A DNA stretch of 64,000 bases from DASRDS01 sp035570055 (GTDB lineage Bacteria > Gemmatimonadota > Gemmatimonadetes > Gemmatimonadales > Gemmatimonadaceae), in NCBI GenBank assembly GCA_035570055.1, contig DATMLM010000026.1:1-64000 (forward strand). Reading direction: 5' to 3'. Numbering within the stretch: the stretch's first letter is position 1; the number at the start of each line of letters is the position of its first letter. A model generated the notes under the pieces. The model did not search any database, was not told the origin of the DNA, and saw only the letters and a program-made list of their open reading frames with translations. A program made the translations under genes and the position numbers. Shown here piece by piece: positions 15,430 to 24,019 of this stretch.

Positions 15430-16796
15430 GTCGAGCCGCCGGACCGGCCCGTCCAGATGGCGATCATCGAACAACGCGGGAAACCCCGCGTGATGATCTT
15501 GTCCGAAAGCTCCTTCGGGATGTGACCGTACTCGTAGTACTCGATCCCCAGGATATTCGTCGCCGGCCAGTCATCGTTGATCTGTCCGGCGCCGCGGTAA
15601 AACCGGTACGGGTACCCGTCGACGAGGTAGAAGACGCAGCGCGCGATGCCCGAGTGGGTCGGCATGAGAACCGGGCCGCGATTCGTAGTTGTCATGATCA
15701 GCCCCGGCATGAGCGGCTGCAAATCGGCGATATATCGTGCTTTGCGTTTTGCGATCGTGTCGGCGATAATAAACACGCCGCCCCCGGCCGCGCGCCGCCG
15801 CGCGAAACCCACGCCAACGAGAGCCGCGTCCCCCGCCAGCGGAGGCGGCGCCGCGAGCGCGATCGAGACGACCGCCGGCTGCTGCGGTCCGAGGACCGTC
15901 ACCGGCGTGGCCGTCCGCGGGAAGCCGGCTTTCTCGATGTCGAGCAGCTGCGAACCCAACGGCAACTCGCGCATCGCGAACGAGCCGCTGTCCGAGGTTT
16001 GCGTGCTGTGGTCGGTCCCATGCAGCGTGACGCGCGCCGCGGGCACGGGCCCACCCTTGTCGTCCACGATCCGACCGGTCACGACGCCCGCGTGCGTCGG
16101 GAGCGTGTCGTCGCTCGCCAATCGTAAGGTCACCGACGCGAGCGCGGCGCTCGACAAATCCGCCGGCAGCTCGCCCGTGCTCACGCGTCCTTTCGACGCG
16201 CGAATCGTACCCAGCGCGCCCTGCGGAATGCCGCAGACAATAAAGGCGCCGCTCTGGCTCGCGGACGCGTCGCGGGTGATCGTCGCGTGATGAAACCCGA
16301 CGTCCTTGCCGGCCACGATCACCATACCGGAGTAGTGCACAAGCGCCCCAGTCACCGGGTCATCACTCGTGAGTTGCAGCACGTGACCGAGGATGGCGTC
16401 CGGGCCATCCTGGCGCTCGGCGTCGGAGCAGCGGCGTCCGATCCACGTCTGCGCCGACGGGGTGGCCAAGACCACCGCCATCGTGGCGCCTGGCGCGAAT
16501 GAGATCTTGTTCGTCGTCAGGTTCAGCCCCATCTCCTCCAGCAATGGGTGCAGGACGGCCATCGTGTGGTCGCCAGGCGGGATGCTGTCGATGCGGAATC
16601 GGCCCGACGAGTCAGAGAGCCCCTGGGACTCGATGCCAGAGACGACGATCGTCGCACCGACGAGCGGGCCGCCGTGGACACTGTCGACGACGACGCCGAC
16701 AGCGGTGGCCAGTTGCGCGTGCATCGCGCTCGCGCACACGGCGCTCGCGCACACGGCGCTCGCGCACACGAAAGATGCAGCAAGCAGACGGAACAT
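15426..16796 (-). CDS. Secreted carboxypeptidase-regulatory/plug-domain protein without barrel (copy B)
   Basis: This 456-residue paralogue of copy A starts at ATG 16796 with MFRLLAASFV and a signal peptide that contains three tandem CASA(V/M) units encoded by perfect 15-bp repeats. The mature part has the same layout: VVVDSVHGGPLVGATIVVSG, a second regulatory-like domain (VTGRIVDDKGGPVPAARV), and a plug-like C-terminus (YIADLQPLMPGLIM, VDGYPYRFY, ILGIEYYEYGHIPKEL). It ends in RSGGST with the stop overlapping copy A. Tandem duplication with divergence is the simplest origin. The extra Cys residues sit in the signal peptide and should be removed on cleavage. Confidence 0.8.
   Translation of the reverse strand: MFRLLAASFVCASAVCASAVCASAMHAQLATAVGVVVDSVHGGPLVGATIVVSGIESQGLSDSSGRFRIDSIPPGDHTMAVLHPLLEEMGLNLTTNKISFAPGATMAVVLATPSAQTWIGRRCSDAERQDGPDAILGHVLQLTSDDPVTGALVHYSGMVIVAGKDVGFHHATITRDASASQSGAFIVCGIPQGALGTIRASKGRVSTGELPADLSSAALASVTLRLASDDTLPTHAGVVTGRIVDDKGGPVPAARVTLHGTDHSTQTSDSGSFAMRELPLGSQLLDIEKAGFPRTATPVTVLGPQQPAVVSIALAAPPPLAGDAALVGVGFARRRAAGGGVFIIADTIAKRKARYIADLQPLMPGLIMTTTNRGPVLMPTHSGIARCVFYLVDGYPYRFYRGAGQINDDWPATNILGIEYYEYGHIPKELSDKIITRGFPRCSMIAIWTGRSGGST
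16726..16770. repeat. Three perfect 15-bp tandem repeats in a signal-peptide coding region
   Basis: GCGCTCGCGCACACG occurs three times in a row (16726, 16741, 16756). On the coding (minus) strand each adds five residues to the hydrophobic core of the copy B signal peptide. Perfect identity suggests recent or slippage-driven expansion; copy number could vary in frame. Confidence 0.9.
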
Positions 16797-16819
16797 GGCG
16801 CGCGAATATAGCACGCGCG

Positions 16820-18700
16820 TTACCGTCGTGTTAGAAACGGCGAGAACGATGGCAACGCGTCCGATGCGTTGCTCGATGGTTCGAGCACGAACACTGGTCG
16901 GTTCCGATATGTCGCCAGCAGCAGCGTGTCGCGAGCGCCCAGATCGCGTGCGTATACGTTGCCGTCATCGAGGATCGACTCCGGCGCGAGGGGTGTGACG
17001 CCACGAGCGGATAGTGTCACCTGGCGCGTACACCACCCCGGATACGGGTAACCGGTCTGTATCGGGATGTTGGCGCCCGGACCGACGGCCACTTTGTGCA
17101 CGAGCGCCGAGTCGCGCAACAATGGCAGGAGTGCCTGCTCGGCGCCCTCGTGCGGATCGTACGGCGACTCGAGCGCCGTGATCGCGCTATCGAGTCGGCA
17201 GGCGTCGGTCGCCAGCACTATGCGCTCGACGGAGGCCGGCGGCACGCCGAGGGCCCACATGCGGGCGACGAGCTCCGCTTCCCAGCCTTCGCGCACGAAC
17301 ACGAGCGCATCGTGGACGCCGGCACGTCGCCCAACATCGGGCTGTGCCCACCGCTCGGTCGCAAAGCTCGACGCCCACTGAGTAGCCCGCGCCGGAATCC
17401 CAACCGTGGCGGCGATCACGAAGCTCGTCACGAATCCGGCTGCCAACGCGCGGGAGGCAACGAGCGTCGGGAATCGCGCGGTCCAGAGCGCGAACATTGG
17501 CGCGAGCGCAAAGAAGAAGCGCGGCCCCAGGAAAAATCCCTCGTGCCAGTAAGCGGCGTAGATCGCGCTGAGAAGCGCGGCCGACGCGAGCAGGTACCGA
17601 TCCGGCGTGTCGATCCGACGTACCCAGGCGAGAGCCGCAATCGCTGGGAGCAGCGACGGGATCGGCGTCTCGAAGAGATACTTGTTGAGCTGGAGGAAAT
17701 ACGTCGAGACGAAGCGCAGGCCCTCGGCCGGCGTGTGCATGTGGCCAAGCGGCGACTCGTGAAAGCCCAACTCGTGGCCTTTGCCCCAGAAAACTTCGTA
17801 GCCGAACAAGAGCGGGCCGCCGGTCGTGTTCGCGTTCACGAGCATCATGAGGCCGATCGGGATCGCGACGCCGGCGGCCGCGGCGAGCGCGTTCGGCCAG
17901 CGGCGCAGCGACCAGATCCCGGCCGGGATCGCAAAGGCGAGTGTGTCGGCCGGGCGTATCGTGGCGGCGACGCCGAACGCGAGCCCGCCGGCGAAAGCGA
18001 GCCATGCGCGCGGGGTCTCGGCTCGGGCGGTGTGCGCAACAGCGGCCGCGCCAGCGAGGATCCACGCCAGGGTCGATACGCAGCTCATGTGCGTGCCTGA
18101 CATGAATGCGACGAACGGCGCGAACGCAAACAAGGCGAGCGCGCCGAAGCGCACGCGCGGGTTCGGTTCGGCCGCTCGTAGGAATGCGGCGAATGCCAGG
18201 ACGCTGAGCGCGCCGAAGAAAGGTCCGGCAAGCCAGCTCGCGTGGGCGAGCACGAACGGCACGAGCATCGCCGGGCCGCCCGGCGGGTACTGCGAGTACA
18301 CGCGGCCGTTCGCCGTGACCATCTGAAGCGTCGAGAAGAATTCCGGGTGTGCCGGGGCCGGGAGCCACAGGTGCCCGCTGGCGAAGATCTCGGCCTGATG
18401 TACCAGTGCGATTTCGTCGATCAGGATCGGGCGGCGTTGGAATACGAACGCGGCGACGATCGCATAGACGACGAACGCGACGACGGCAATCGACCACTCT
18501 GGCGGGAGTGGGATCTTGGGAAACTTGGGCGACCGGCGGCGCGACAGAATCTCGTAGATCACGCCAGCGCCTATGACGATGGACGTGCCGCTCAGCCACT
18601 CGGCTCTGAGTGGGCTCTGGCCGAAGAAGAGAGGGGCAAAGCTGAGCGCGGCGACCGTGAGTGCGGCCGTCGTGCCCAGCACCGTTCGCACAGCTCGCAT
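16820..18700 (-). CDS. Polytopic GT-C/PMT-like membrane glycosyltransferase
   Basis: The 626-residue protein has a first hydrophobic region near 10-55, then about ten transmembrane helices to about residue 430, and a soluble C-terminal part. The loop after the early helix contains DEIALVHQAEIFASG, an acidic motif typical of the first extracytoplasmic loop of GT-C enzymes (ArnT/PMT/mannosyltransferase type), followed by YSQYPPGGPAML. Such enzymes transfer sugars from lipid carriers to proteins or glycans. The donor and acceptor cannot be deduced. Its ATG overlaps the mnmG stop by one base (TGATG), so it is co-translated with mnmG; the two functions look unrelated. Confidence 0.78.
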   Translation of the reverse strand: MRAVRTVLGTTAALTVAALSFAPLFFGQSPLRAEWLSGTSIVIGAGVIYEILSRRRSPKFPKIPLPPEWSIAVVAFVVYAIVAAFVFQRRPILIDEIALVHQAEIFASGHLWLPAPAHPEFFSTLQMVTANGRVYSQYPPGGPAMLVPFVLAHASWLAGPFFGALSVLAFAAFLRAAEPNPRVRFGALALFAFAPFVAFMSGTHMSCVSTLAWILAGAAAVAHTARAETPRAWLAFAGGLAFGVAATIRPADTLAFAIPAGIWSLRRWPNALAAAAGVAIPIGLMMLVNANTTGGPLLFGYEVFWGKGHELGFHESPLGHMHTPAEGLRFVSTYFLQLNKYLFETPIPSLLPAIAALAWVRRIDTPDRYLLASAALLSAIYAAYWHEGFFLGPRFFFALAPMFALWTARFPTLVASRALAAGFVTSFVIAATVGIPARATQWASSFATERWAQPDVGRRAGVHDALVFVREGWEAELVARMWALGVPPASVERIVLATDACRLDSAITALESPYDPHEGAEQALLPLLRDSALVHKVAVGPGANIPIQTGYPYPGWCTRQVTLSARGVTPLAPESILDDGNVYARDLGARDTLLLATYRNRPVFVLEPSSNASDALPSFSPFLTRR

Positions 18701-20589
18701 CAGCGAACTGACGATCTGCGCTCGATTTCGATTACCAGGTTTTGAAGGTCGCTCGGACTCACACCCGGCACGCGCGCGGCTTGCGCGAGCGTCGCCGGCC
18801 TGAGCGCGGCCAGCTTTTGCCGGGCTTCGAACGACAGCGACCGCATGTCGCCGTATGGCAGCTCGGCGTCGAGCCGGAACTCGCCCATGCGTTTCATCTT
18901 TCCCGCCTGGACGCGCTCGCGCTCGAAGTAGCCCGCGTACTTGATCTCCAGATCTGCCGTCACGACCGCCTCACGCGAGAGCTCGGCGCCGATGCCAGCC
19001 GCGCCGAACAACGCGTCGAGCGCAAGCTGCGGGCGGCGGGCGAGCTCCACGAGCTTCACCGCCTGAGACAATGGCGCGGTCTCGGCCCTGCGCAGCAAAT
19101 CATCGACCGTTTCCGGTCGTACGCTCGTCTCCTCGGCCAAGCAACGCGCTGCGTCTTCATCGGCCAGGCGACGGTCGGCGATGGCGCGCTCCTGGTCGGC
19201 ATACAACCCAAGCGACATGGCCAGAGGGGCTAACCGGCGCAGCGCATTGTCTTGGCGCACCGTGAGCCTGAACTCCGATCGCGAGGTGAACAGCCGATAC
19301 GGCTCGTCCACGCCACGCGTGACCAGGTCATCGACGAGCACACCGATATACGATGTCTCGCGGCCGAGGATCACCGGCGGGCGATCCTGCACGGAGAGGC
19401 CGGCGTTGAGACCGGCGACGACACCTTGGCCAGCGGCTTCCTCGTACCCCGTCGTCCCGTTGATCTGGCCGGCGAAATACAGGCCCCGGAGCGCCTTGAC
19501 CGCCAACGTCGCATCGAGCTGCGTCGGCGGATAATAGTCGTATTCGATCGCATAGCCCGCGCGGGTCATCCGGACGGCCGCGAGGCCGGGCACGGTGCGT
19601 AGTGCCTCGAGCTGGACTTCGGCGGGCAGAGACGTCGAGAGCCCATTGACGTAGAGCTCCGTCGTGTCGTGGCCTTCCGGTTCCAAAAAGAGCTGATGGC
19701 GATCGGCGGTCGGGAATTTTACGATCTTGTCCTCGACCGACGGGCAATAGCGCGGCCCCCGCGAGGCGATTGCGCCGCCGTACATAGCCGAGCGACCAAT
19801 ATTCTCGGCGATGATCTGCTTTGTCTCCGGGCCAGCGTACGTGATCCAGCACGGCAGCTGATCTGGTTGGCGAGGCGAAGCGGTCCAGAAATGGGACCAG
19901 CGATAGGCGAAGTGATCGAGCTCTGAGAGTTGCGGCTCGAGCTGACTGAAGTCGACCGAGCGCCCATCGATCCGCGGTGGCGTGCCAGTCTTGAAGCGCC
20001 CCACCGTAAGTCCGACCGCTTCCAGCTGCTCGGCCAGGTTCGTGGCCGGCGCTTCGCCCGCGCGTCCGCCCGGCACCTTGGTCTCGGTGCCTATATGAAT
20101 GCGACCGCGCAGGAACGTACCGGCGGTGATCACCACGGCGTGTGCGCCAAACCGGCGGCCTTCGATGGTCTCGACGCCAGTGACGCGCTCACCCTCGATG
20201 ATGAGACGGGCGACCGTGCCTTGGATCGTGGACAGCGACTCGTGCTGCTCGACGAGCGAGCGCACCGCGCGGCGATAGAGTCCGCGGTCGCATTGCGCGC
20301 GGGGCGACCAGACGGCCGGACCCTTGCCACGGTTGAGCATCCGGAACTGGAGCGTCGCCAGATCCGTCGCGCGGCCCATGATGCCGCCGAGGGCGTCGAC
20401 CTCGCGGACGACCGTGCCTTTGGCGACGCCGCCGATAGCGGGATTGCACGACATCTGGCCGATGGTCTCGAGCGCGCTCGTGACCAGTGCGACGCGGCAA
20501 CCGAGTCTAGCAGACGCGACCGCAGCTTCGGTGCCAGCGTGGCCGGCGCCAATCACGAGGACGTCAAACTCGGCCTCCAAAAAAGACAT
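18700..20589 (-). CDS. mnmG: tRNA U34 carboxymethylaminomethyl modification enzyme MnmG
   Basis: MnmG (GidA), with MnmE, installs cmnm5 on wobble uridine 34 of certain tRNAs using FAD, methylene-THF and glycine. From ATG 20589 (preceded by GAGGAC) the protein has 629 residues: FAD motif VLVIGAGHAGTEAA at the N-terminus, CNPAIGGVAKG, YCPSVEDKI, QINGTTGYEEAAGQG, and the C-terminal helical domain ending in PGVSPSDLQNLVIEIERR. Length and motifs are standard. mnmG often lies near the origin close to parAB; here it is about 15 kb from parA and no mnmE or rsmG is seen. Confidence 0.97.
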   Translation of the reverse strand: MSFLEAEFDVLVIGAGHAGTEAAVASARLGCRVALVTSALETIGQMSCNPAIGGVAKGTVVREVDALGGIMGRATDLATLQFRMLNRGKGPAVWSPRAQCDRGLYRRAVRSLVEQHESLSTIQGTVARLIIEGERVTGVETIEGRRFGAHAVVITAGTFLRGRIHIGTETKVPGGRAGEAPATNLAEQLEAVGLTVGRFKTGTPPRIDGRSVDFSQLEPQLSELDHFAYRWSHFWTASPRQPDQLPCWITYAGPETKQIIAENIGRSAMYGGAIASRGPRYCPSVEDKIVKFPTADRHQLFLEPEGHDTTELYVNGLSTSLPAEVQLEALRTVPGLAAVRMTRAGYAIEYDYYPPTQLDATLAVKALRGLYFAGQINGTTGYEEAAGQGVVAGLNAGLSVQDRPPVILGRETSYIGVLVDDLVTRGVDEPYRLFTSRSEFRLTVRQDNALRRLAPLAMSLGLYADQERAIADRRLADEDAARCLAEETSVRPETVDDLLRRAETAPLSQAVKLVELARRPQLALDALFGAAGIGAELSREAVVTADLEIKYAGYFERERVQAGKMKRMGEFRLDAELPYGDMRSLSFEARQKLAALRPATLAQAARVPGVSPSDLQNLVIEIERRSSVR

Positions 20590-20658
20590 GTCTGAAACGT
20601 CCTCTGGTATGTGGCGTGCACGCAAGACGACTGCCCAAAAACCTCAAGAGAGGGTCTG

Positions 20659-21846
20659 ATGCGCAGTGCCGTCGGTCTCGCAGTCGGTCTGTTCGCTGCC
20701 GTGTCGCTTGCCTGCTCGAATGCCTCGAACCCACTCGCGGATTCGAAAATGGAACGCGATGTAACCGTACCACCTGGAGCGATTCCGTACATCACGGGCG
20801 TGCACGTCGCGGCGCTTCCCGCGTTCGACAATGAGGGGGTGGAGCCCGTCGCATTCAACGACCTGGGCGAAATCGTCGGGGACTCCGTCAACAATACGAC
20901 GTTTGGGAGCACGATCTTCAGGTGGGTCGCCGACCGCGGCTTCACGTTTCTGCATCTCCCGGTTGATTCGTTCACCATCGCCTACGCGTTCTCGGTCAAC
21001 GATCGCGCGCAAGTGGCAGTCCAGCTGACGGACCTCGGCGGCACCGGCCACGCACCACACATCGAGGCCGGGATCTGGGACTGGCAAGGCGATGTGAGGG
21101 TGCTGCGCCCGCTCGGCGCGGGCTACAGCTGCGATCCGTACAGCATCAACGACTCCGGCGTCGTCGTGGGGGACTGCTACGTGCCGATTTCGGGAGAGCC
21201 ACAGGGATCGCCGTTCTTTGCGACCGTATGGACGGCGTTCGGTAACCCCGACGGACTGTATGCCGGTGGCGGTGGCCAGCCGTTCCAAGGCACGGCGACG
21301 TCTATCTCCGATGCGGGATACATCGCCGGAACGAGCTCGCTCAACTTCACGGGGTTTGTGTTCACGCCGACGAAGCAGCTGATATCGCTGATCCCCGCGA
21401 GAGCATCGACTCCCAACCGGAGCAATACGGGCGTCAACGATAGCGGCTGGGTCGCGGGCTCTGTCTTCGACAGTATTTCTCTCACGTGGGTCCCCGCGGT
21501 GTGGACTCGTGGCGACTCGCTGCACTACCTCTATCGCAATCAGCCCGGGACCATGTCCGACATCAGCGACGACGGCATCGCGGTCGGGGGGATACCAGAT
21601 ACGACGAGTGGCCTCAACGTGCCAGTCATCTGGACGGCGGCGAACGGGCTCCAGCGGTTGCCGGGACTCGAGGGCAGCGCGTTGCTGGCCAAGGAATCCG
21701 GAATTGCCGCGCAGATCAACAAGGTGCACCAGATCCTCGGCACTCTCATAATGTCGACCGGCCAGAGGCGCACCGTGATATGGACCTTGCCTGATAGCCC
21801 GATGCTGCAGGCCCGATTGATGGCCAGTATGCCGCGGAGGCAATGA
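20659..21846 (+). CDS. Lipoprotein with HAF-like repeats
   Basis: The ATG at 20659 follows AGAGAGGG and opens a 395-residue protein with a lipobox (VSLAC). The mature part consists of repeated beta units with the pattern (hydrophobic)-N/D-x-x-G-x-(I/V)-(V/A)-G: FNDLGEIVGDS, VNDRAQVAVQ, INDSGVVVGDC, ISDAGYIAGTS, VNDSGWVAGSV, ISDDGIAVGGI. These resemble HAF repeats of extracellular beta-propeller-like proteins. It should be a surface or periplasmic lipoprotein; function unknown. It is divergent from mnmG with 69 bp between starts. Confidence 0.82.
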   Translation: MRSAVGLAVGLFAAVSLACSNASNPLADSKMERDVTVPPGAIPYITGVHVAALPAFDNEGVEPVAFNDLGEIVGDSVNNTTFGSTIFRWVADRGFTFLHLPVDSFTIAYAFSVNDRAQVAVQLTDLGGTGHAPHIEAGIWDWQGDVRVLRPLGAGYSCDPYSINDSGVVVGDCYVPISGEPQGSPFFATVWTAFGNPDGLYAGGGGQPFQGTATSISDAGYIAGTSSLNFTGFVFTPTKQLISLIPARASTPNRSNTGVNDSGWVAGSVFDSISLTWVPAVWTRGDSLHYLYRNQPGTMSDISDDGIAVGGIPDTTSGLNVPVIWTAANGLQRLPGLEGSALLAKESGIAAQINKVHQILGTLIMSTGQRRTVIWTLPDSPMLQARLMASMPRRQ

Positions 21847-21879
21847 CCTCTATTGTGACCTGTATTTTATATTGAAGTA

Positions 21880-22161
21880 ATGCCGCTCTCCATCGCTCAG
21901 GGCAGTCCGACGATTTTCATTCGGCGCGACGCGTTCGAGCGCGTGGGGCTCACGCGCGCGGGCCTCGATGCGCGATTCAACCTGACCGACGAGGAGTTTC
22001 GCGTCGAAGGACGGGTGATCGCGATCGGGCCCCTCGTGGGTGAGGATGCGCTGACGTCACTCATCAGTGAGCTTGAAGACCTCGGGCTCACGTACTTCGA
22101 GGACTTCTTCGAGCTCACCGGCAACTGGCCGGAGTGGGTCCGGCTCGTGGTGGTGGGGTAG
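21880..22161 (+). CDS. Small acidic conserved hypothetical protein
   Basis: The 93-residue protein contains IFIRRDAFERVGLTRAGLDARFNLTDEEFRVEGRVIAIGPL, then an acidic helix (ALTSLISELEDLGLTYFEDFFELTG) and WPEWVRLVVVG. It looks like a compact cytoplasmic alpha/beta protein; I cannot name the family, though I have the impression of similar short proteins in related genomes. TATATT (21868-21873) lies six bases before the ATG and no ribosome binding site is visible, suggesting a leaderless mRNA. Its 3' end is 4 bp from the convergent LuxR regulator. Confidence 0.7.
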   Translation: MPLSIAQGSPTIFIRRDAFERVGLTRAGLDARFNLTDEEFRVEGRVIAIGPLVGEDALTSLISELEDLGLTYFEDFFELTGNWPEWVRLVVVG

Positions 22162-22165
22162 CGCC

Positions 22166-22726
22166 CTACAGTGCGACCAACCCGAGCCTGAGGCCGAGCG
22201 CCACGACCTCGGCGCGGGTGCCGACGTGGAGTTTGTCGAAGATCGCGCCGACGTGGGCCTTCACGGTGTGATCGGATATGCCCAGGCGCGCGGCGATCGC
22301 CTTGTTGCCGAGGCCATCGGCCAGCAGCGTCAGGATCTCGCGCTCTCGTCGCGTCAGTGGTTCCGCTGCGTCCGGCGTGGATGCGGCGGGTCGTGGGACG
22401 GCATCGGGGTGCAGCACGACCAACCCGGCTGCCACCGCTTCAATGGCGGCGACCAGCTCGGGTGCTGACGCGTCACGCCGCAACGCGGCGCGCGCACCGG
22501 CGCGTAGCGCGGCGGTCGCTTGAGTCGCGGGGTCGTCCAGGAGCGCGATCACGGGCGCCTGGCGGCCGAGTGACGAGGGGACCGAAGGGAAATAATCGTC
22601 TGAGATGATCACGTCGGGGGAGCGTCCGACGACCGTGATCGTCGGACGTCCCGCCAGCGCGGCCTCGAGCTCGGCCCGTACGGCGGCCGATGACGCGACG
22701 ACGAGGACCCGCGTGGGCGTGCTCAG
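22166..22726 (-). CDS. LuxR-type regulator with a shortened, degenerate receiver domain
   Basis: The C-terminal half is a clear NarL/LuxR HTH (PLTRREREILTLLADGLGNKAIAARLGISDHTVKAHVG). The N-terminal half is receiver-like (RVLVVASSAAVRAELEAAL ... SPDVIISDDYF ... APVIALLDDP ... RAGARAALRRDAS) but lacks the acidic pair, the switch Thr and the Lys, and misses about a dozen residues of the second helix region; one Asp at the phosphorylation position remains. It is probably phosphorylation-independent. The frame has no ATG/GTG/TTG upstream of GTG 22612; reading from CTG 22726, overlapping the protease stop as CTGA, gives 186 residues and a full first strand. No histidine kinase is adjacent. Confidence 0.78.
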   Translation of the reverse strand: MSTPTRVLVVASSAAVRAELEAALAGRPTITVVGRSPDVIISDDYFPSVPSSLGRQAPVIALLDDPATQATAALRAGARAALRRDASAPELVAAIEAVAAGLVVLHPDAVPRPAASTPDAAEPLTRREREILTLLADGLGNKAIAARLGISDHTVKAHVGAIFDKLHVGTRAEVVALGLRLGLVAL

Positions 22727-23622
22727 CGGGGGCGCTCGCCGACGGTGACCGTGAGCTCACGCGGCTCGCCGCCGCGGACGACGCGCACCGTCAACGCTTT
22801 GCCGATGCGATCGGCAGTGAGCACGTCCATGAGGTCGGACGCATCGTGTATCGCGGTCTTGTCGGTGTCCGCGAGAATGTCGCCGACGAGGAGGCCGCCG
22901 CGATCGGCAGGGCTTCCTGATTCGATCGACACGATGATCGGCGCGAGGTCACTGTCCCGGCCGAGTTTCGTCACGAGGGCCGCAGGCAGGCGTACGCCGG
23001 CTTGGAGGCCCAACCCTAAGTACGCGCGCGGCACGTGGCCGGTTGTGAGTAGCTGAGTGACGACGCGGTCGACGGTCGACGTTGGGATCGCGATCGCGCT
23101 TCCCCGCGTCAGGCCCGACGTGTTGAGACCCGCGATCGTGCCCGTCTGCGTCACGAGTGCGCCGCCGGAGAAGCCGTCGGCGATGCGGAGGTCGAGGCGG
23201 ATCCAGCGATCGATCGATCCGCCGCGCCAAGTGCGCCACTCGGCGCCGAGGGCGCTCACGATCCCGAACGTCGCGGTTAGATCCGAGCCGGGGCGGCCGA
23301 CGGCGAGCACGAAGCTTCCGACGCCGAGGGCATCGCTGTCGGCGATCTCGGCCGCCGGGAGGTTGGGCGCGTCGATGCGGAGTGCGGCCAGGTCTGTGGT
23401 CGGATCGCGACCGGCGAGCGTGGCGGGGATGCGGTTGCCGTCAGCGGTCGTGACGGTGATGTCATCTTCGCGGTGGAGGGTGTGATTGGCGGTGACGATG
23501 ACGCCTGGGCGCCAGAGAATTCCGCTGGAAGGAATGCGGCGGCGAGCGTGGATTGCCACCACCGCGCGGCCGGCGCGCTCGACAGCGCCAGCGAGATCTG
23601 ATTTCAATGTCTTGGTAGCCAT
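22723..23622 (-). CDS. HtrA-like trypsin-fold serine protease with PDZ, no signal peptide
   Basis: The 299-residue protein begins MATKTLKSDLAGAVE with no export signal, so it is probably cytosolic. The trypsin-like domain has a plausible triad: His47 (VTANHTL), Asp77 (PTTDLAAL) and Ser152 (DGFSGGAL, the GNSGG equivalent with Phe instead of Asn). A PDZ-like domain follows (about 200-295; APIIVSIESGSPADRGGLLVGDIL, DLMDVLTADRIGKALTVRVVRGG). It is coupled to the downstream degenerate LuxR regulator. Family HtrA/DegQ proteases are normally periplasmic, so the missing signal and altered oxyanion motif are notable. Confidence 0.85.
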   Translation of the reverse strand: MATKTLKSDLAGAVERAGRAVVAIHARRRIPSSGILWRPGVIVTANHTLHREDDITVTTADGNRIPATLAGRDPTTDLAALRIDAPNLPAAEIADSDALGVGSFVLAVGRPGSDLTATFGIVSALGAEWRTWRGGSIDRWIRLDLRIADGFSGGALVTQTGTIAGLNTSGLTRGSAIAIPTSTVDRVVTQLLTTGHVPRAYLGLGLQAGVRLPAALVTKLGRDSDLAPIIVSIESGSPADRGGLLVGDILADTDKTAIHDASDLMDVLTADRIGKALTVRVVRGGEPRELTVTVGERPR

Positions 23623-23700
23623 GGCTCGAAGAATGTGCGCCGGGGCTCTTGCTCCGACATCGGGCGATCGGGCTAGCCTGAATGGCGCGTCGATCAGAGC

Positions 23701-23997
23701 CTATTCGTCGTCGTCGACCCCGTGCTCCGTGAATTCGTGGTCCGCCGTAGTGGCCTCAGGCACGCTCAGCGGCCCATGGCGGAGCACACCGTCCCATCCG
23801 CACGCGATGCACCAGCTGGTGCGCAAGTACGGGAAGAGGCGATTCCAGATCTTCTTCTGCGTGCGAATCGTGATCGCGTCGCAGTTCGGACACCGGTCGC
23901 CACGAGGCAGGATGAAGTAGAAGACGACGGTCGCGGCGACGATGCGAGCGACGAAGAGACCGCCTAATACCCAGAGGAAGATCGCCGCATCGCTCAT
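23701..23997 (-). CDS. Small membrane protein with Cys4 zinc ribbon
   Basis: The 98-residue protein has one transmembrane helix (IFLWVLGGLFVARIVAATVVFYFIL) and then a cytoplasmic zinc-ribbon-like module: CPNC ... CIACG with about 29 residues between the pairs, followed by an acidic tail. It lies 22 bp downstream of the NfeD-like gene and upstream of the HtrA-like protease (78 bp gap). It is not recognised beyond these parts. Confidence 0.7.
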   Translation of the reverse strand: MSDAAIFLWVLGGLFVARIVAATVVFYFILPRGDRCPNCDAITIRTQKKIWNRLFPYLRTSWCIACGWDGVLRHGPLSVPEATTADHEFTEHGVDDDE

Positions 23998-24019
23998 CGG
24001 CCCACCCCTCCCGCTTTTT

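Noticed and set aside
16726..16770. Short tandem repeats as a CRISPR remnant
   Set aside because: The 15-bp units have no spacers and encode part of a signal peptide.
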